Positions 15,653-23,176 of a stretch of 40,897 bases of DNA are shown here, piece by piece. The position numbers were made by a program, and so were the translations under genes. How positions within the stretch are numbered: the stretch's first letter is position 1; every line of letters begins with the position of its first letter. Below the pieces are notes generated by a model. It worked only from the letters and a program-made list of their open reading frames with translations, was not told the DNA's origin and ran no database searches. Where the stretch lies: contig JAOPWD010000334.1 in the NCBI GenBank assembly GCA_025965875.1, positions 1 through 40,897 of the forward strand, written 5' to 3'. Source of the DNA: Pseudonocardiales bacterium. GTDB lineage: Bacteria > Actinomycetota > Actinomycetes > Mycobacteriales > Jatrophihabitantaceae.

Positions 15653-17023
15653 ATGACCGCCACCTATGACGTCATAAACCCGTCCACCGAACAGGTCGTC
15701 ATAACCGTCGACCTGCATGACGAGGCGGCTACCGACGCGGCGATCGCCCGTTCGCGCAAGGCCTTCGAGACGTGGCGGGGCGTCGCGCCGGGAGATCGGG
15801 CACGGCTGCTGCGCCGCTTCGCCGAGGTCGTCGATTCCGATCTGGAGAACCTGGCGCGGCTCGAGGTCACGAATTCCGGGCACACGATCAGCAACGCCCG
15901 CTGGGAAGCCGGCAATGTCCGCGACGTCATCGCCTACTACTCGGGTGCGCCCGAGCGGCTCATCGGGCAGCAGATCCCGGTTGCCGACGGCCTGGACGTG
16001 ACATTCCACGAGCCGCTGGGCGTGGTGGGCGCGATCGTGCCGTGGAACTTCCCGATGCCGATTGCGTCCTGGGCGTTCGCGCCTGCGCTGGCGGCCGGCA
16101 ACACGGTGGTGCTCAAGCCGGCCGAGCTCACCCCGCTCACCGCGATGCGACTGGCGCAGCTCGCGCTGGACGCTGGCATCCCCGAGGACGTGTTCCAGGT
16201 GCTGCCGGGCAAGGGGAGCGTCGTCGGCCAGCGCTTTGTCGACCACCCCGACGTCGCGAAGATCGTGTTCACCGGCTCCACCGAGGTCGGCCGCCAGGTG
16301 ATGGCCGGCTGCGCGGCACGGATCAAACCAGTGACTCTCGAGCTCGGGGGCAAGAGCGCCAACGTGGTGTTCGCCGATGCCGACCTGGAGCAGGCGGCGG
16401 CAACCGCGCCGTACGCGGTCTTCGACAATGCCGGGCAGGACTGCTGCGCACGGTCGCGGATCCTGGTGCAGCGCAGCGCCTACGACCGCTTCATGGAGCT
16501 GTTCGAGACCGCGGTGAAAGGCGTAGTCGTCACCGACCCGGGCGAGGAGCGGGCGGAGATGGGTCCGCTGATCAGCGCCGCACAACGCGACCAGGTCTCG
16601 TCGTATGTGCCCGACGATGCCCAGGTCGCCTTCCGGGGCAGCGCGCCCGACGGGGCCGGATTCTGGTACCCGCCGACCGTGCTCGCGCCGGCGGACCTGG
16701 CCGACCGCGTCCTGCACGAGGAGATCTTCGGCCCGGTCGTCGCCGTGGTCACATTCGACGACGAGGCGGACGCGATCCGCATCGCGAACGACAGCGTGTT
16801 CGGCCTCTCCGGGTCGATCTGGACCCGCGACGTCGGGCGGGCCATTCGGGTCAGCCGCGGCATCGAGGCGGGCAACCTGTCGGTCAACTCGCACTCATCC
16901 GTCCGCTACTGGACCCCGTTCGGTGGCTTCAAGTCCTCCGGCCTCGGCCGGGAACTCGGGCCTGACGCGCCGTTCGCGTTCACCGAGACCAAGAACGTCT
17001 TCATCTCGACGAAGGAGAGTTGA
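15653..17023 (+). CDS. aldC: NAD(P)-dependent aldehyde dehydrogenase (AldC-like)
   Basis: A 456-residue aldehyde dehydrogenase. It has the Rossmann motif PWNFPMPIASWAFAPALAAGNTVVLKP, FTGSTEVGRQV, the catalytic Glu block LELGGKSANVVFADAD (~230) and the nucleophile in GQDCCARSR (C264, with a second Cys at 265). The C terminus has PFGGFKSSGLGRELG. It oxidises the aldehyde from the gamma-glutamylated amine or free amine, in the cytosol. It starts 4 bp after the ligase stop and its own stop overlaps the SDR start (TGATG), so these genes form one operon. The frame extends upstream to 15455, but only inside the ligase gene. Probable counterpart of M. tuberculosis aldC. Confidence 0.92.
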   Translation: MTATYDVINPSTEQVVITVDLHDEAATDAAIARSRKAFETWRGVAPGDRARLLRRFAEVVDSDLENLARLEVTNSGHTISNARWEAGNVRDVIAYYSGAPERLIGQQIPVADGLDVTFHEPLGVVGAIVPWNFPMPIASWAFAPALAAGNTVVLKPAELTPLTAMRLAQLALDAGIPEDVFQVLPGKGSVVGQRFVDHPDVAKIVFTGSTEVGRQVMAGCAARIKPVTLELGGKSANVVFADADLEQAAATAPYAVFDNAGQDCCARSRILVQRSAYDRFMELFETAVKGVVVTDPGEERAEMGPLISAAQRDQVSSYVPDDAQVAFRGSAPDGAGFWYPPTVLAPADLADRVLHEEIFGPVVAVVTFDDEADAIRIANDSVFGLSGSIWTRDVGRAIRVSRGIEAGNLSVNSHSSVRYWTPFGGFKSSGLGRELGPDAPFAFTETKNVFISTKES

Positions 17024-17799
17024 TGACCGCACTCGTCGGAAGGCTGGCCGGCAAGGTCGCTGTGGTGACCGGAGCGGGCAGCGGGATCGGTCTCGCGACG
17101 GCACGCCGCTTCGCCACTGAAGGGGCCACGGTCGTGTGCGCCGACATCGACCCGGACGCCGGAGGCAAGGCCGCGGCCGAGGTCGGCGGCCTGTTCGTCC
17201 AGGTCGACGTCACGTCCGAAGCCGAGGTGCAGGCGCTGTTCCAAACGGCCGTCGACGAGTACGGCGGCCTGGACGTCACGTTCAACAACGCGGGAATCTC
17301 GCCGCCCGAGGATGACTCGATCCTGACCACCGGACTGGACGCGTGGCGGCGAGTGCAGGAGGTCAACCTGACGTCGGTCTTCCTCTGCTGCAAGTACGCG
17401 ATCGAGCACATGCTGGTCACCGGCGGTGGCTCGATCATCAACACCGCCTCGTTCGTGGCGGTGATGGGCTCAGCCACGTCGCAGGTGTCCTACACCGCGA
17501 GCAAGGGCGGTGTGCTGTCGATGAGCCGGGAACTCGGCGTGCAGTTCGCGCGCGACGGCATCCGGGTGAACGCGCTGTGCCCCGGTCCGGTCAACACTCC
17601 GATGCTCCAGGAGCTGTTCGCGAAGGACCCGGAGCGGGCGGCGCGGCGGCTCGTCCACGTTCCGATGGGGCGCTTCGCTGAAGCCGACGAGATCGCCGCC
17701 GCGGTGACGTTCCTGGCCAGCGACGACGCGTCGTTCATCACCGCGTCGACGTTCCTGGTCGACGGCGGTATCAGCGGCGCTTACGTCACGCCGGCGTAG
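17023..17799 (+). CDS. Short-chain dehydrogenase/reductase of the amine operon
   Basis: A 258-residue classical SDR. It has the cofactor motif TGAGSGIG (17-24), an acidic residue after strand 2 (ADIDPDAG) implying NAD(H), the NNAG motif (NNAGISPPEDD), and an intact catalytic set S143, Y157 and K161 (SYTASKGG). The C terminus has FLASDDASFITASTFLVDGG. A strong AAGGAG precedes the overlapping ATG. It probably interconverts an alcohol and ketone or aldehyde in the amine pathway; in the M. tuberculosis glnA4 region an SDR (Rv2857c) occupies the same role. It converges with the surface-protein gene; the two stops are 7 bp apart. Confidence 0.92.
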   Translation: MTALVGRLAGKVAVVTGAGSGIGLATARRFATEGATVVCADIDPDAGGKAAAEVGGLFVQVDVTSEAEVQALFQTAVDEYGGLDVTFNNAGISPPEDDSILTTGLDAWRRVQEVNLTSVFLCCKYAIEHMLVTGGGSIINTASFVAVMGSATSQVSYTASKGGVLSMSRELGVQFARDGIRVNALCPGPVNTPMLQELFAKDPERAARRLVHVPMGRFAEADEIAAAVTFLASDDASFITASTFLVDGGISGAYVTPA

Positions 17800-17805
17800 T
17801 CAGCG

Positions 17806-19788
17806 TTAGTGCGAGCGGCGACGGAACACGAGCAGGAGTGCGACGCCGGCCAGCAGGGTCAGCAGGCCTGCCGTGCTCAGTTGTAGGACGCGGGCGCCGG
17901 TGTTGGCCAGCGGAGCGGCACCCGATGGAGAAGACGTGGGCGTTGCCGTCGGCGGTGTCGACGAGGGTGCAGGGGTCGTCGAGGACGGCGCCGGCGCGTA
18001 CGTGACGACGTTGTCGGCGGACGTCGAGGCGAGGCTGGAGTTCGTGGCGGCGTCTTGGGCCGCGCCGGCTCGAACCGATGCCACGACGGTGCCACTCCCG
18101 GTGAGTCCGGTGATAGCGACGGTGTAGGTCGGCCCGGAGCCGGTGATCGTTGCGGTCGTGGCTGCGGCCGTGCCGCCGATCGTCACGTCGTCTGCGGCGA
18201 ATCCGGTCACCGGCTCGCTGAAGACGACGGTGAAGTGGATCGTCGGCGTGGCCGTCGGATCGGCCTGGCCGGCTGCCTGCTCGATGCTCACCGAGGGTGG
18301 GGTCGTATCCGGCGCTGCCGTGGCGACGAACGATGTGGGGTCGTTGGCGCCTGCTTGCGCCGGGTCGTCACTGAGCGCGCTGGCCTCGTTGGTGCCGTTG
18401 AGGTCGGCGTCGTAGCTCAGCGTGGCCTGATTGGAGATCGTCGAACCGGCGGCGCCCGCATTCACCGTGGCGGTGATTGTCACGGTCACCGAACCCGTCG
18501 CCGGGATGCTGCCGTTCCAGGTGACCGTGTTCGTGCCGACGGTCGCCACCGCCGTGCCGCTGGTCGCGGTGGCCGACACGAGCGTCAGTTCGGCCGGGAG
18601 GGCGTCGGCCAGTTCGTTACCGGGGTTGTCGGCCGCGGCCGCGTTGCCCGAGTTCGACGAGACGATGGTGTACGTCACGGTGCCGCCCTCGGCGAAGTCG
18701 CCAGCGACGGTCTTCGTCGCATCGACAGCCACGAACGTGACCGCGAACGACGTTGGATCGTTGGCGCCGGGCTGCCCCGGGTCGTCGCTGAGCGCGCTCG
18801 TCTCGTTGGTGCCGTTAAGGTCGGCGTCGTAGTTCAGCGTGGCTTGATTGGTGATCGTCGAGCCACCGGTACCCGCATTGACCGTGGCTGTGACTGTGAT
18901 CGTGACTGGTGCCGCGGGCGCGAGCGCACCATCCCAGGTCACAGTATTAGTGCCGATGCTGGTCACCGCGGTGCCGCTGGTCGCACTGGCTGAAACCAGC
19001 GTCAGCCCGCTCGGCAGCACGTCGGTCATTTCGTGACCCGGGTTGTCGGCGGACATGGTGTTCCCCGAGTTGGAATCGACGATCGTGTACGCCACCGTGC
19101 CGCCTGGGTGGAAACTACCGGCGACCGTCTTGGTCCCGGCCACCGTTGCGACCGGCGCCGCGGTTGTGATGATCAGCGAGAACGCGCGGATCGAGCCGGT
19201 GTCCTGGGAGAAGAAGTCTTGCGCGGTCAAGCCCCAGGTGCCGTTCGCGGCAAGCCCGTCGAAGGCCGAGAGCGGATTGGCGGGGGAGAAGGTGCCGGTG
19301 AACGGTGCTTGTGCGCTCACAACGGCCTGGATGGATGACACCGCGGCGTCGTCAAGAACCGTCTGGCAGAAGTTGTTGCCACTATCGTCGGTGTTGTTGA
19401 CGACCAGCACACTTGCGCCTCCTGGTGCGGTGAGCGTGAGGTCCAAGTCCTCGACGAACGTGTGGTCGATCCCTACCGTCGTGGATCCGGCCGTGGCACT
19501 GCACGCGCTTCCATCGATGCGCAGCACCACCTTCTGGATCGGGCCGGAGAGACCGGAGACGACGAGGCTCGCGGTCGCCGGTGCCCCCGGATTGTTGCCG
19601 CTGAGATCGGCGCCGTCAGGAATCGGCACCGGCGCGCCACTGTAGGTGACGGTGGTCGTCGCGGGCGCCGCTGAGGCCGGTGTCGAGCCTGCGCCGATTC
19701 CGACCAACGCGAGGCAGGCAGTGCTGCCTGCGGCCAACAGGGCCGGGAGCGAATAACGTCGCTGCAAACGGGGTCCCGAGCTATGCAT
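17806..19788 (-). CDS. LANTG-anchored surface protein with P domain and two DUF11-like repeats
   Basis: A 660-residue exported protein. It has a signal peptide (basic start, LPALLAAGSTACLALVGIGAG, ASAA at about 38-41) and then a proprotein-convertase P domain (~75-207, ending GSIRAFSLII). Two near-identical 139-residue DUF11-like repeats follow (219-357 and 358-490, each starting TKTVAG and ending DDP-x-Q-x-GANDPTSF). After them come an Ig-like domain (~495-597, FSEPVTGFAADDVTIGG) and a Pro/Thr/Ser stalk. The sorting signal is PLANTG (626-631), a transmembrane helix and an RRRSH tail. LAxTG is the motif of sortase E in G+C-rich actinobacteria. AGAGG precedes ATG 19788; the frame extends to 19899 but without support. 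No protease domain accompanies the P domain, so the role is structural or adhesive at best guess. Confidence 0.9.
   Translation of the reverse strand: MHSSGPRLQRRYSLPALLAAGSTACLALVGIGAGSTPASAAPATTTVTYSGAPVPIPDGADLSGNNPGAPATASLVVSGLSGPIQKVVLRIDGSACSATAGSTTVGIDHTFVEDLDLTLTAPGGASVLVVNNTDDSGNNFCQTVLDDAAVSSIQAVVSAQAPFTGTFSPANPLSAFDGLAANGTWGLTAQDFFSQDTGSIRAFSLIITTAAPVATVAGTKTVAGSFHPGGTVAYTIVDSNSGNTMSADNPGHEMTDVLPSGLTLVSASATSGTAVTSIGTNTVTWDGALAPAAPVTITVTATVNAGTGGSTITNQATLNYDADLNGTNETSALSDDPGQPGANDPTSFAVTFVAVDATKTVAGDFAEGGTVTYTIVSSNSGNAAAADNPGNELADALPAELTLVSATATSGTAVATVGTNTVTWNGSIPATGSVTVTITATVNAGAAGSTISNQATLSYDADLNGTNEASALSDDPAQAGANDPTSFVATAAPDTTPPSVSIEQAAGQADPTATPTIHFTVVFSEPVTGFAADDVTIGGTAAATTATITGSGPTYTVAITGLTGSGTVVASVRAGAAQDAATNSSLASTSADNVVTYAPAPSSTTPAPSSTPPTATPTSSPSGAAPLANTGARVLQLSTAGLLTLLAGVALLLVFRRRSH
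18319..19134 (-). repeat. Tandem in-gene repeat, unit about 417 bp (139 codons)
   Basis: Two copies (19134-18718 and 18717-18319, the second slightly shorter) encode the DUF11-like units of the surface protein. Protein identity is high across whole blocks, for example SGTAV-x-x-x-GTNTVTW and NYDADLNGTNE/SYDADLNGTNE. A recent duplication is likely and copy number may vary between strains. Confidence 0.75.
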
Positions 19789-19806
19789 GTCGCCTCTGCT
19801 CACGCG

Positions 19807-19825
19807 TGGCCGGATCAGCCGGCCA
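19807..19825. promoter_or_regulatory. Inverted repeat TGGCCGG-N5-CCGGCCA upstream of the surface protein
   Basis: Perfect 7-bp arms (19807-19813, 19819-19825) lie 19-37 bases upstream of ATG 19788. This could be an operator or a hairpin in the 5' leader. No regulator is encoded next to it. Confidence 0.4.
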
Positions 19826-20013
19826 GGCTGCGGCCGGACGTCCCGGCACATCCCCCGATGATCATGACGATAGAGCACACGGATGCGCACCTCCGGCACC
19901 GCCTGCGCCGGGTGGCCGGGCCGGCTAAATCATCTGAGACTTGCGGTTGTCTGGCGAGCGCAACTCGCAGAGGATCAACCGTAGTGCGGCGGTCGGCCGG
20001 GGATGGAGGTCTG

Positions 20014-20316
20014 GTGAGCAGGTCAGCCGGCATGTGGAGCCGAAACGGGCTACAGGTCGACGCGAGCGTGAACGATGACGGCACGCTGGTGATCAGCGGC
20101 CAGGATCTGCAGACCTTCGGCGACGACGAGTACGAGTACGCCCTCACGGTCGCCCGCGATGACGTTCCGAAAGTCGCCGCCGCCCTCGGCGGGGCACCTG
20201 GCGACGACGTCATCGCGCTGTTGGTCGACAGCGCCGAGGACATCATCAACATCGGCGAGCTCACCTGGCTGCGGTCAATCGGCGTCGAGCCGGCCTTCTG
20301 GTCGCGCCTGGGCTGA
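20014..20316 (+). CDS. Small acidic hypothetical protein
   Basis: A 100-residue, strongly acidic soluble protein from GTG 20014, with GGAGG four bases upstream. The frame continues upstream to 19783, but that part overlaps the promoter of the divergent gene and has odd composition. The sequence pattern (LQVDASVNDDGTLVISGQDL, DDEYEYALTVARDDVPKVAAALGG, then PGDDVIALLVDS and a WLRSIGVEPAFW tail) looks like a conserved actinobacterial family of unknown function. It is 18 bp from the convergent SDR stop. I do not recognise a function. Confidence 0.8.
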   Translation: MSRSAGMWSRNGLQVDASVNDDGTLVISGQDLQTFGDDEYEYALTVARDDVPKVAAALGGAPGDDVIALLVDSAEDIINIGELTWLRSIGVEPAFWSRLG

Positions 20317-20334
20317 TCGCCGCGGTGTGCTACT

Positions 20335-21123
20335 TCAGAACGTGCTGGCGCTCTTGGCGAGCAGTCCGCCGTCGCACACCAGGTGTGAGCCGGTGACGTA
20401 GGACGCCCGGTCGGACAGCAACCACGCGACCGCCTGGGCAATCTCGACGGGTTTGGCCAGCCGGCCCAGCGGCACCTCGCGCACGGCGCGCTCGACCAGG
20501 TCGTCGTGGCTCGACTCCCGATCCGGTTCGGGCACGCCGGACAACAGCAAGGGGGTCTCCGCGGCGCCGGGCACCACCGCATTGACCCGGATGCCATAAC
20601 CGGCGTAGTCGACAGCCAGGGAGCGCACCAGCGCGGAGACGCCACCCATGGATGCCGCGTAGGCGGCGTTGCCGCCGCCGGCGAGACCGACGAAGGCAGC
20701 GGGGGAGGACAGGCACACGATCGACCCGCCAACGTGCGCATCGACCATCGCCTTGACGGCGACCTTGCAGGTCAAGAACGTCCCGGTGAGGTTGGCCTGC
20801 AGCACGTGCTCCCAGTCGGCGGCGGACAGTTCGTGTGCTGCCGCATTGACCTCGATACCGCCGCTCGCCACGACTCGCATGATGGTGCCCAGCTCTTCGC
20901 TGGCCTCGGTAAAGATCCGCTCGACCTCGGGCTCTGATGTCACGTCACCGGACAGCGTGTACAGCCTGCCCCTCAAGGTTTTGGCCTCCTCGGCGAGCGA
21001 GCGCAACCCGTCCTCATCGCGGTCGGTCGCGGCGACAGCAACTCCGCGGCTCGTCCACAGCATTACTGTCGCCCGGCCGACGCCGGACGCCGCTCCGGTG
21101 ACGAGTACGGCGGGATCGGTCAT
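20335..21123 (-). CDS. SDR-family protein with catalytic lysine replaced by methionine
   Basis: A 262-residue SDR fold. It has the cofactor motif TGAASGVG (9-16), ATDRDED after strand 2 (NAD-type), S139/S140 in CLSSPAAF and Y155. The YxxxK lysine is M159 (AAYAASMGG; codon ATG at 20649-20647, one base from AAG). The NNAG motif is also changed to VASGG (85-89), while N111 is retained. The C terminus (LLSDRASYVTGSHLVCDGG) is normal. The enzyme is probably inactive or strongly impaired as a dehydrogenase, or has become a binding protein. It is divergent from a broken SMP-30 lactonase-like fragment, hinting at a decaying sugar-oxidation pair. A sequencing error is possible but would explain only the Met, not the NNAG change. 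Confidence 0.9.
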   Translation of the reverse strand: MTDPAVLVTGAASGVGRATVMLWTSRGVAVAATDRDEDGLRSLAEEAKTLRGRLYTLSGDVTSEPEVERIFTEASEELGTIMRVVASGGIEVNAAAHELSAADWEHVLQANLTGTFLTCKVAVKAMVDAHVGGSIVCLSSPAAFVGLAGGGNAAYAASMGGVSALVRSLAVDYAGYGIRVNAVVPGAAETPLLLSGVPEPDRESSHDDLVERAVREVPLGRLAKPVEIAQAVAWLLSDRASYVTGSHLVCDGGLLAKSASTF

Positions 21124-21263
21124 GCGGGCACACTCCCAGAATCAAGATTCAACTGGAGGGTGCGTGTTCACCGCTGCCACCAGTCTGCCCCGATTTACCG
21201 GCCTTGCGGCGGGCGGGGCGTTCAGCCTGGGTGTGTACTTCGGCGAGGTCCGCCGCGGACGAA

Positions 21264-21440
21264 GCTGACGGCGCACCGGACGGGTTGACCGTCGACGCTC
21301 AGGGCGGGGTCTGGGTGCCGGGCGGTGAGCACCTTGACCGGCTGATCATCACCACGTCACGCCAGGACCTGGCCTCGGATGCCGAGCCGCTTGCCGGCGC
21401 CGTCTTCAGCTACCTCGCCGGCGTTCCGGACGCCCGGTGC
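21264..21440 (+). pseudogene. Remnant of an SMP-30/gluconolactonase-family gene with internal deletion
   Basis: The frame at 21204-21506 contains DEADGAPDGLTVDAQGGVWV joined to LDRLIITTSRQDL and EPLAGAVFSYLAGVPDA. These are recognisable C-terminal blocks of the SMP-30/regucalcin lactonase family: the PDGLTVD-GG-WV metal-site strand, D-L-ITTARQ, and PLAGALF. The ~35 residues that normally separate the first and second blocks are missing, and no N-terminal two thirds can be found upstream. The fragment begins ~140 bp from the start of the divergent SDR. Read as a pseudogene, not a functional protein. Confidence 0.6.
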
Positions 21441-21496
21441 GTCCGTACCTCGGCTGAGCCCGCCGCTACTTGGGCTTCGACTGGTACACCTGAGGC

Positions 21497-21649
21497 ATGC
21501 AGATAATTATTGCTCTCGCCATCTTGGCCGTCGCCTTCCTCGTGGTCGGCATCATCGTGACGGCGATCAAGTGGCTGGCGATCCTCGCGGTGGTCTTCGG
21601 CGCTGTCGCAGCAGCCCAGTACGTGCGCGAGCGGCGGCGCCTGCGGTAA
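21497..21649 (+). CDS. Small single- or double-pass membrane protein (50 residues)
   Basis: ATG 21497 opens a 50-codon frame. It encodes a hydrophobic peptide (IIIALAILAVAFLVVGIIV, then AIKWLAILAVVFGAVAAA) with a basic tail (YVRERRRLR). GAGG lies one base before the ATG, which is close, so the start is not certain. Such short hydrophobic proteins with a basic end are common in actinobacteria and usually unannotated. The last codons lie in a tandem 20-bp duplication. No function is recognised. Confidence 0.6.
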   Translation: MQIIIALAILAVAFLVVGIIVTAIKWLAILAVVFGAVAAAQYVRERRRLR

Positions 21650-21674
21650 CAACCGGGCGCCTGCGGTAACACCG
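21636..21674. repeat. Tandem direct repeat of about 20 bp
   Basis: GGCGCCTGCGGTAACAACCG (21636-21655) is followed at once by GGCGCCTGCGGTAACACCG (21656-21674). The copies differ by one base. The first contains the stop codon of the small membrane protein and the second lies just beyond, abutting the end of the minus-strand gene. Probably a recent slippage or unequal-crossover duplication. Confidence 0.85.
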
Positions 21675-21911
21675 TCAGTCGCCGGCGAGATCGTCGGCGC
21701 TCGCCTTGGCCGCTTCGGTGTCGCTGGCCGCGCCGTCGGCCTCTCGCTCGAACACGTCGGCGTGTTTGAGATCGCTCGAGGTCTGTTCCGCCACTTGATC
21801 TGCGAAATCCGCGTCGGTAACGCCGTTTCCTGCTGACTCGACGTGCTCGTCCTCGCTCAAGGCCTGCCTTCTCTCGCGCCGGTTCGGAGTTGACCTCCAC
21901 GGCCTACCCAT
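21675..21911 (-). CDS. Small acidic hydrophilic hypothetical protein
   Basis: A 78-residue frame with an acidic, alanine-rich, low-complexity C-terminal two thirds (DADFADQVAEQTSSDLKHADVFEREADG, then ASDTEAAKASADDL). It is probably helical or disordered and cytosolic. The basic first 18 residues may not belong: a TTG codon before SEDEHVES has AGAAGG about seven bases upstream and could be the true start. I recall similar short proteins in actinobacterial genomes but no function. Confidence 0.65.
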   Translation of the reverse strand: MGRPWRSTPNRRERRQALSEDEHVESAGNGVTDADFADQVAEQTSSDLKHADVFEREADGAASDTEAAKASADDLAGD

Positions 21912-22040
21912 GACGCCCCGCCGTCAACCTCGTCGCATCGTCGTTTTCGTGCCGTAATCCGGCCGGCCGACCTGCGGCTTTTTCCCCGTCTGCCGGTGGT
22001 TGTGTTCATCTGGCGGTATGCACCAGCTTGTTACAGACCG
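21912..22040. other. Intergenic stretch before the LacI promoter
   Basis: No frame, RNA gene or strong hairpin was recognised here. It holds the upstream region of the minus-strand small gene and leads into the LacI promoter at 22041. Confidence 0.5.
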
Positions 22041-22101
22041 TTGACATTTGCACTATTGGGGGGTTACGTAAGCGGTTGAGTACGTAAGCGGTTACTCAAC
22101 C
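22041..22101 (+). promoter_or_regulatory. LacI-gene promoter with two operators
   Basis: A consensus -35 TTGACA lies at 22041-22046. A weak -10 (TTACGT, 22064-22069) follows at 17-base spacing. GTAAGCGGTTGA (22068-22079) and GTAAGCGGTTAC (22084-22095) are two copies of a LacI-type site with central CG, 16 bp apart. In addition GGTTGAGTA (22074-22082) and TACTCAACC (22093-22101) form a perfect 9-bp inverted repeat. The first site overlaps the -10, so autorepression and repression of the whole downstream operon are expected. Confidence 0.7.
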
Positions 22102-22117
22102 GAAACGGATTGGTGAC

Positions 22118-23176
22118 GTGACAGCTCGCCCGACGATCTACCAGGTGGCCCGCCGTAGCGGAGTCTCGACCGCCACCGTCTCTCGGGTGATGCACGACGG
22201 CGACGGCTTCTCCGACACGACGCGAGTGCGCGTGTTGGCCGCAGCCGCTGATCTTGGCTGGGTGCCCAGTGGCCCAGCACGCGGGCTGGCGTCGCGCCGG
22301 GCGGGAATCGTGGGCCTCCTCTTTCCCGACCTGGGCACCTCCGGGGGCGCGGAGGAGGAGTCGCCGCTGTTCGTCGACCAGGTGATCCGCGGTGCCGAGC
22401 GCGCAGCCACCGCGGCCGGCGACGCGGTCCTGATCGCCGCCACCCGCGGGGCATCCGGACGAACACTCGCCTATTCGGTGGCCGGCAAGGTCGACGGATT
22501 GGTCGTCATGGCCCAGAGCTTGACCGAGCGCGACATCCAGGCGATCTCCCGCAGCGTGCCCATCGTCGTCCTCGCCAACCGATCGGCGCGCGGCAAGCTC
22601 GATTCCATCGGGGCCGACAACCGCGGCGGCATGAAGGAAGTCGTGCGCCATCTGGTGCAGGTCCACGCGTACCGCGACCTGGTATTCGTGGGCGGCCCGG
22701 CGCGCTCACCCGACTCGGTGGAGCGCTTCGCCGGCTTTCGCGAGGCGCTGCTCGATGCGGGTCTGCCTGACCGCAAGGCGCCCGATGCCGAGGGCGGATT
22801 CACCGAATCTGGTGGCGCCAGCGCAACCCGCGCACTGTTGACGGATCGGCCGGTGCCGCAGGCGGTGGTGTGCGGCAACGACGAGATGGCAATCGGTGCC
22901 CTGAGTGTGCTGCGGGCAGCCAAACTCCGCGTGCCCGGTGACGTGGCGGTCACCGGGTTCGACGACATCGCATTGGCTCGACACCTGCGCCCGGCGCTGA
23001 CGACAGTGCACCAACCGATGCGTGACCTCGGCGAGCGGGCGGTGCGGATGCTGCTCGACCGGGTGAACCAACCGGCTGCCCCGCTCAGCAAGGCAGTGCT
23101 GCCGACCCAGCTCATCGTCCGCCGTAGCTGCGGCTGCCGCAGACCACTGCCAAATCGAGTGAGGGAGGCGGCATGA
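22118..23176 (+). CDS. LacI-family transcriptional repressor of the oligosaccharide operon
   Basis: A 352-residue LacI-type regulator. The N-terminal helix-turn-helix is TIYQVARRSGVSTATVSRVMHDG, followed by a hinge with GPARGLASRR. The effector domain is of the periplasmic-binding-protein fold (VGLLFPDLG, NDEMAIGALSVLRAAKLRVPGDVAVTGFDD, ALTTVHQPMRDLGERAVRMLLDR). The C terminus has an RRSCGC motif, often seen in LacI proteins that bind sugars. Start GTG 22118 lies 17 bp after the operator repeat. It overlaps the GH39 start by ATGA, so regulator, enzyme and importer are one transcription unit. The inducer is probably an oligosaccharide taken up by the adjacent importer. Confidence 0.93.
   Translation: MTARPTIYQVARRSGVSTATVSRVMHDGDGFSDTTRVRVLAAAADLGWVPSGPARGLASRRAGIVGLLFPDLGTSGGAEEESPLFVDQVIRGAERAATAAGDAVLIAATRGASGRTLAYSVAGKVDGLVVMAQSLTERDIQAISRSVPIVVLANRSARGKLDSIGADNRGGMKEVVRHLVQVHAYRDLVFVGGPARSPDSVERFAGFREALLDAGLPDRKAPDAEGGFTESGGASATRALLTDRPVPQAVVCGNDEMAIGALSVLRAAKLRVPGDVAVTGFDDIALARHLRPALTTVHQPMRDLGERAVRMLLDRVNQPAAPLSKAVLPTQLIVRRSCGCRRPLPNRVREAA

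Noticed and set aside
18319-19134. CRISPR or intergenic satellite repeat
   Set aside because: The repeat is a 417-bp in-frame duplication inside a gene, coding for DUF11-like domains.
20335-21123. Treating the SDR as a pseudogene
   Set aside because: The frame is full length with preserved cofactor motif and C terminus; only catalytic motifs are changed, so it is kept as a CDS with a note.
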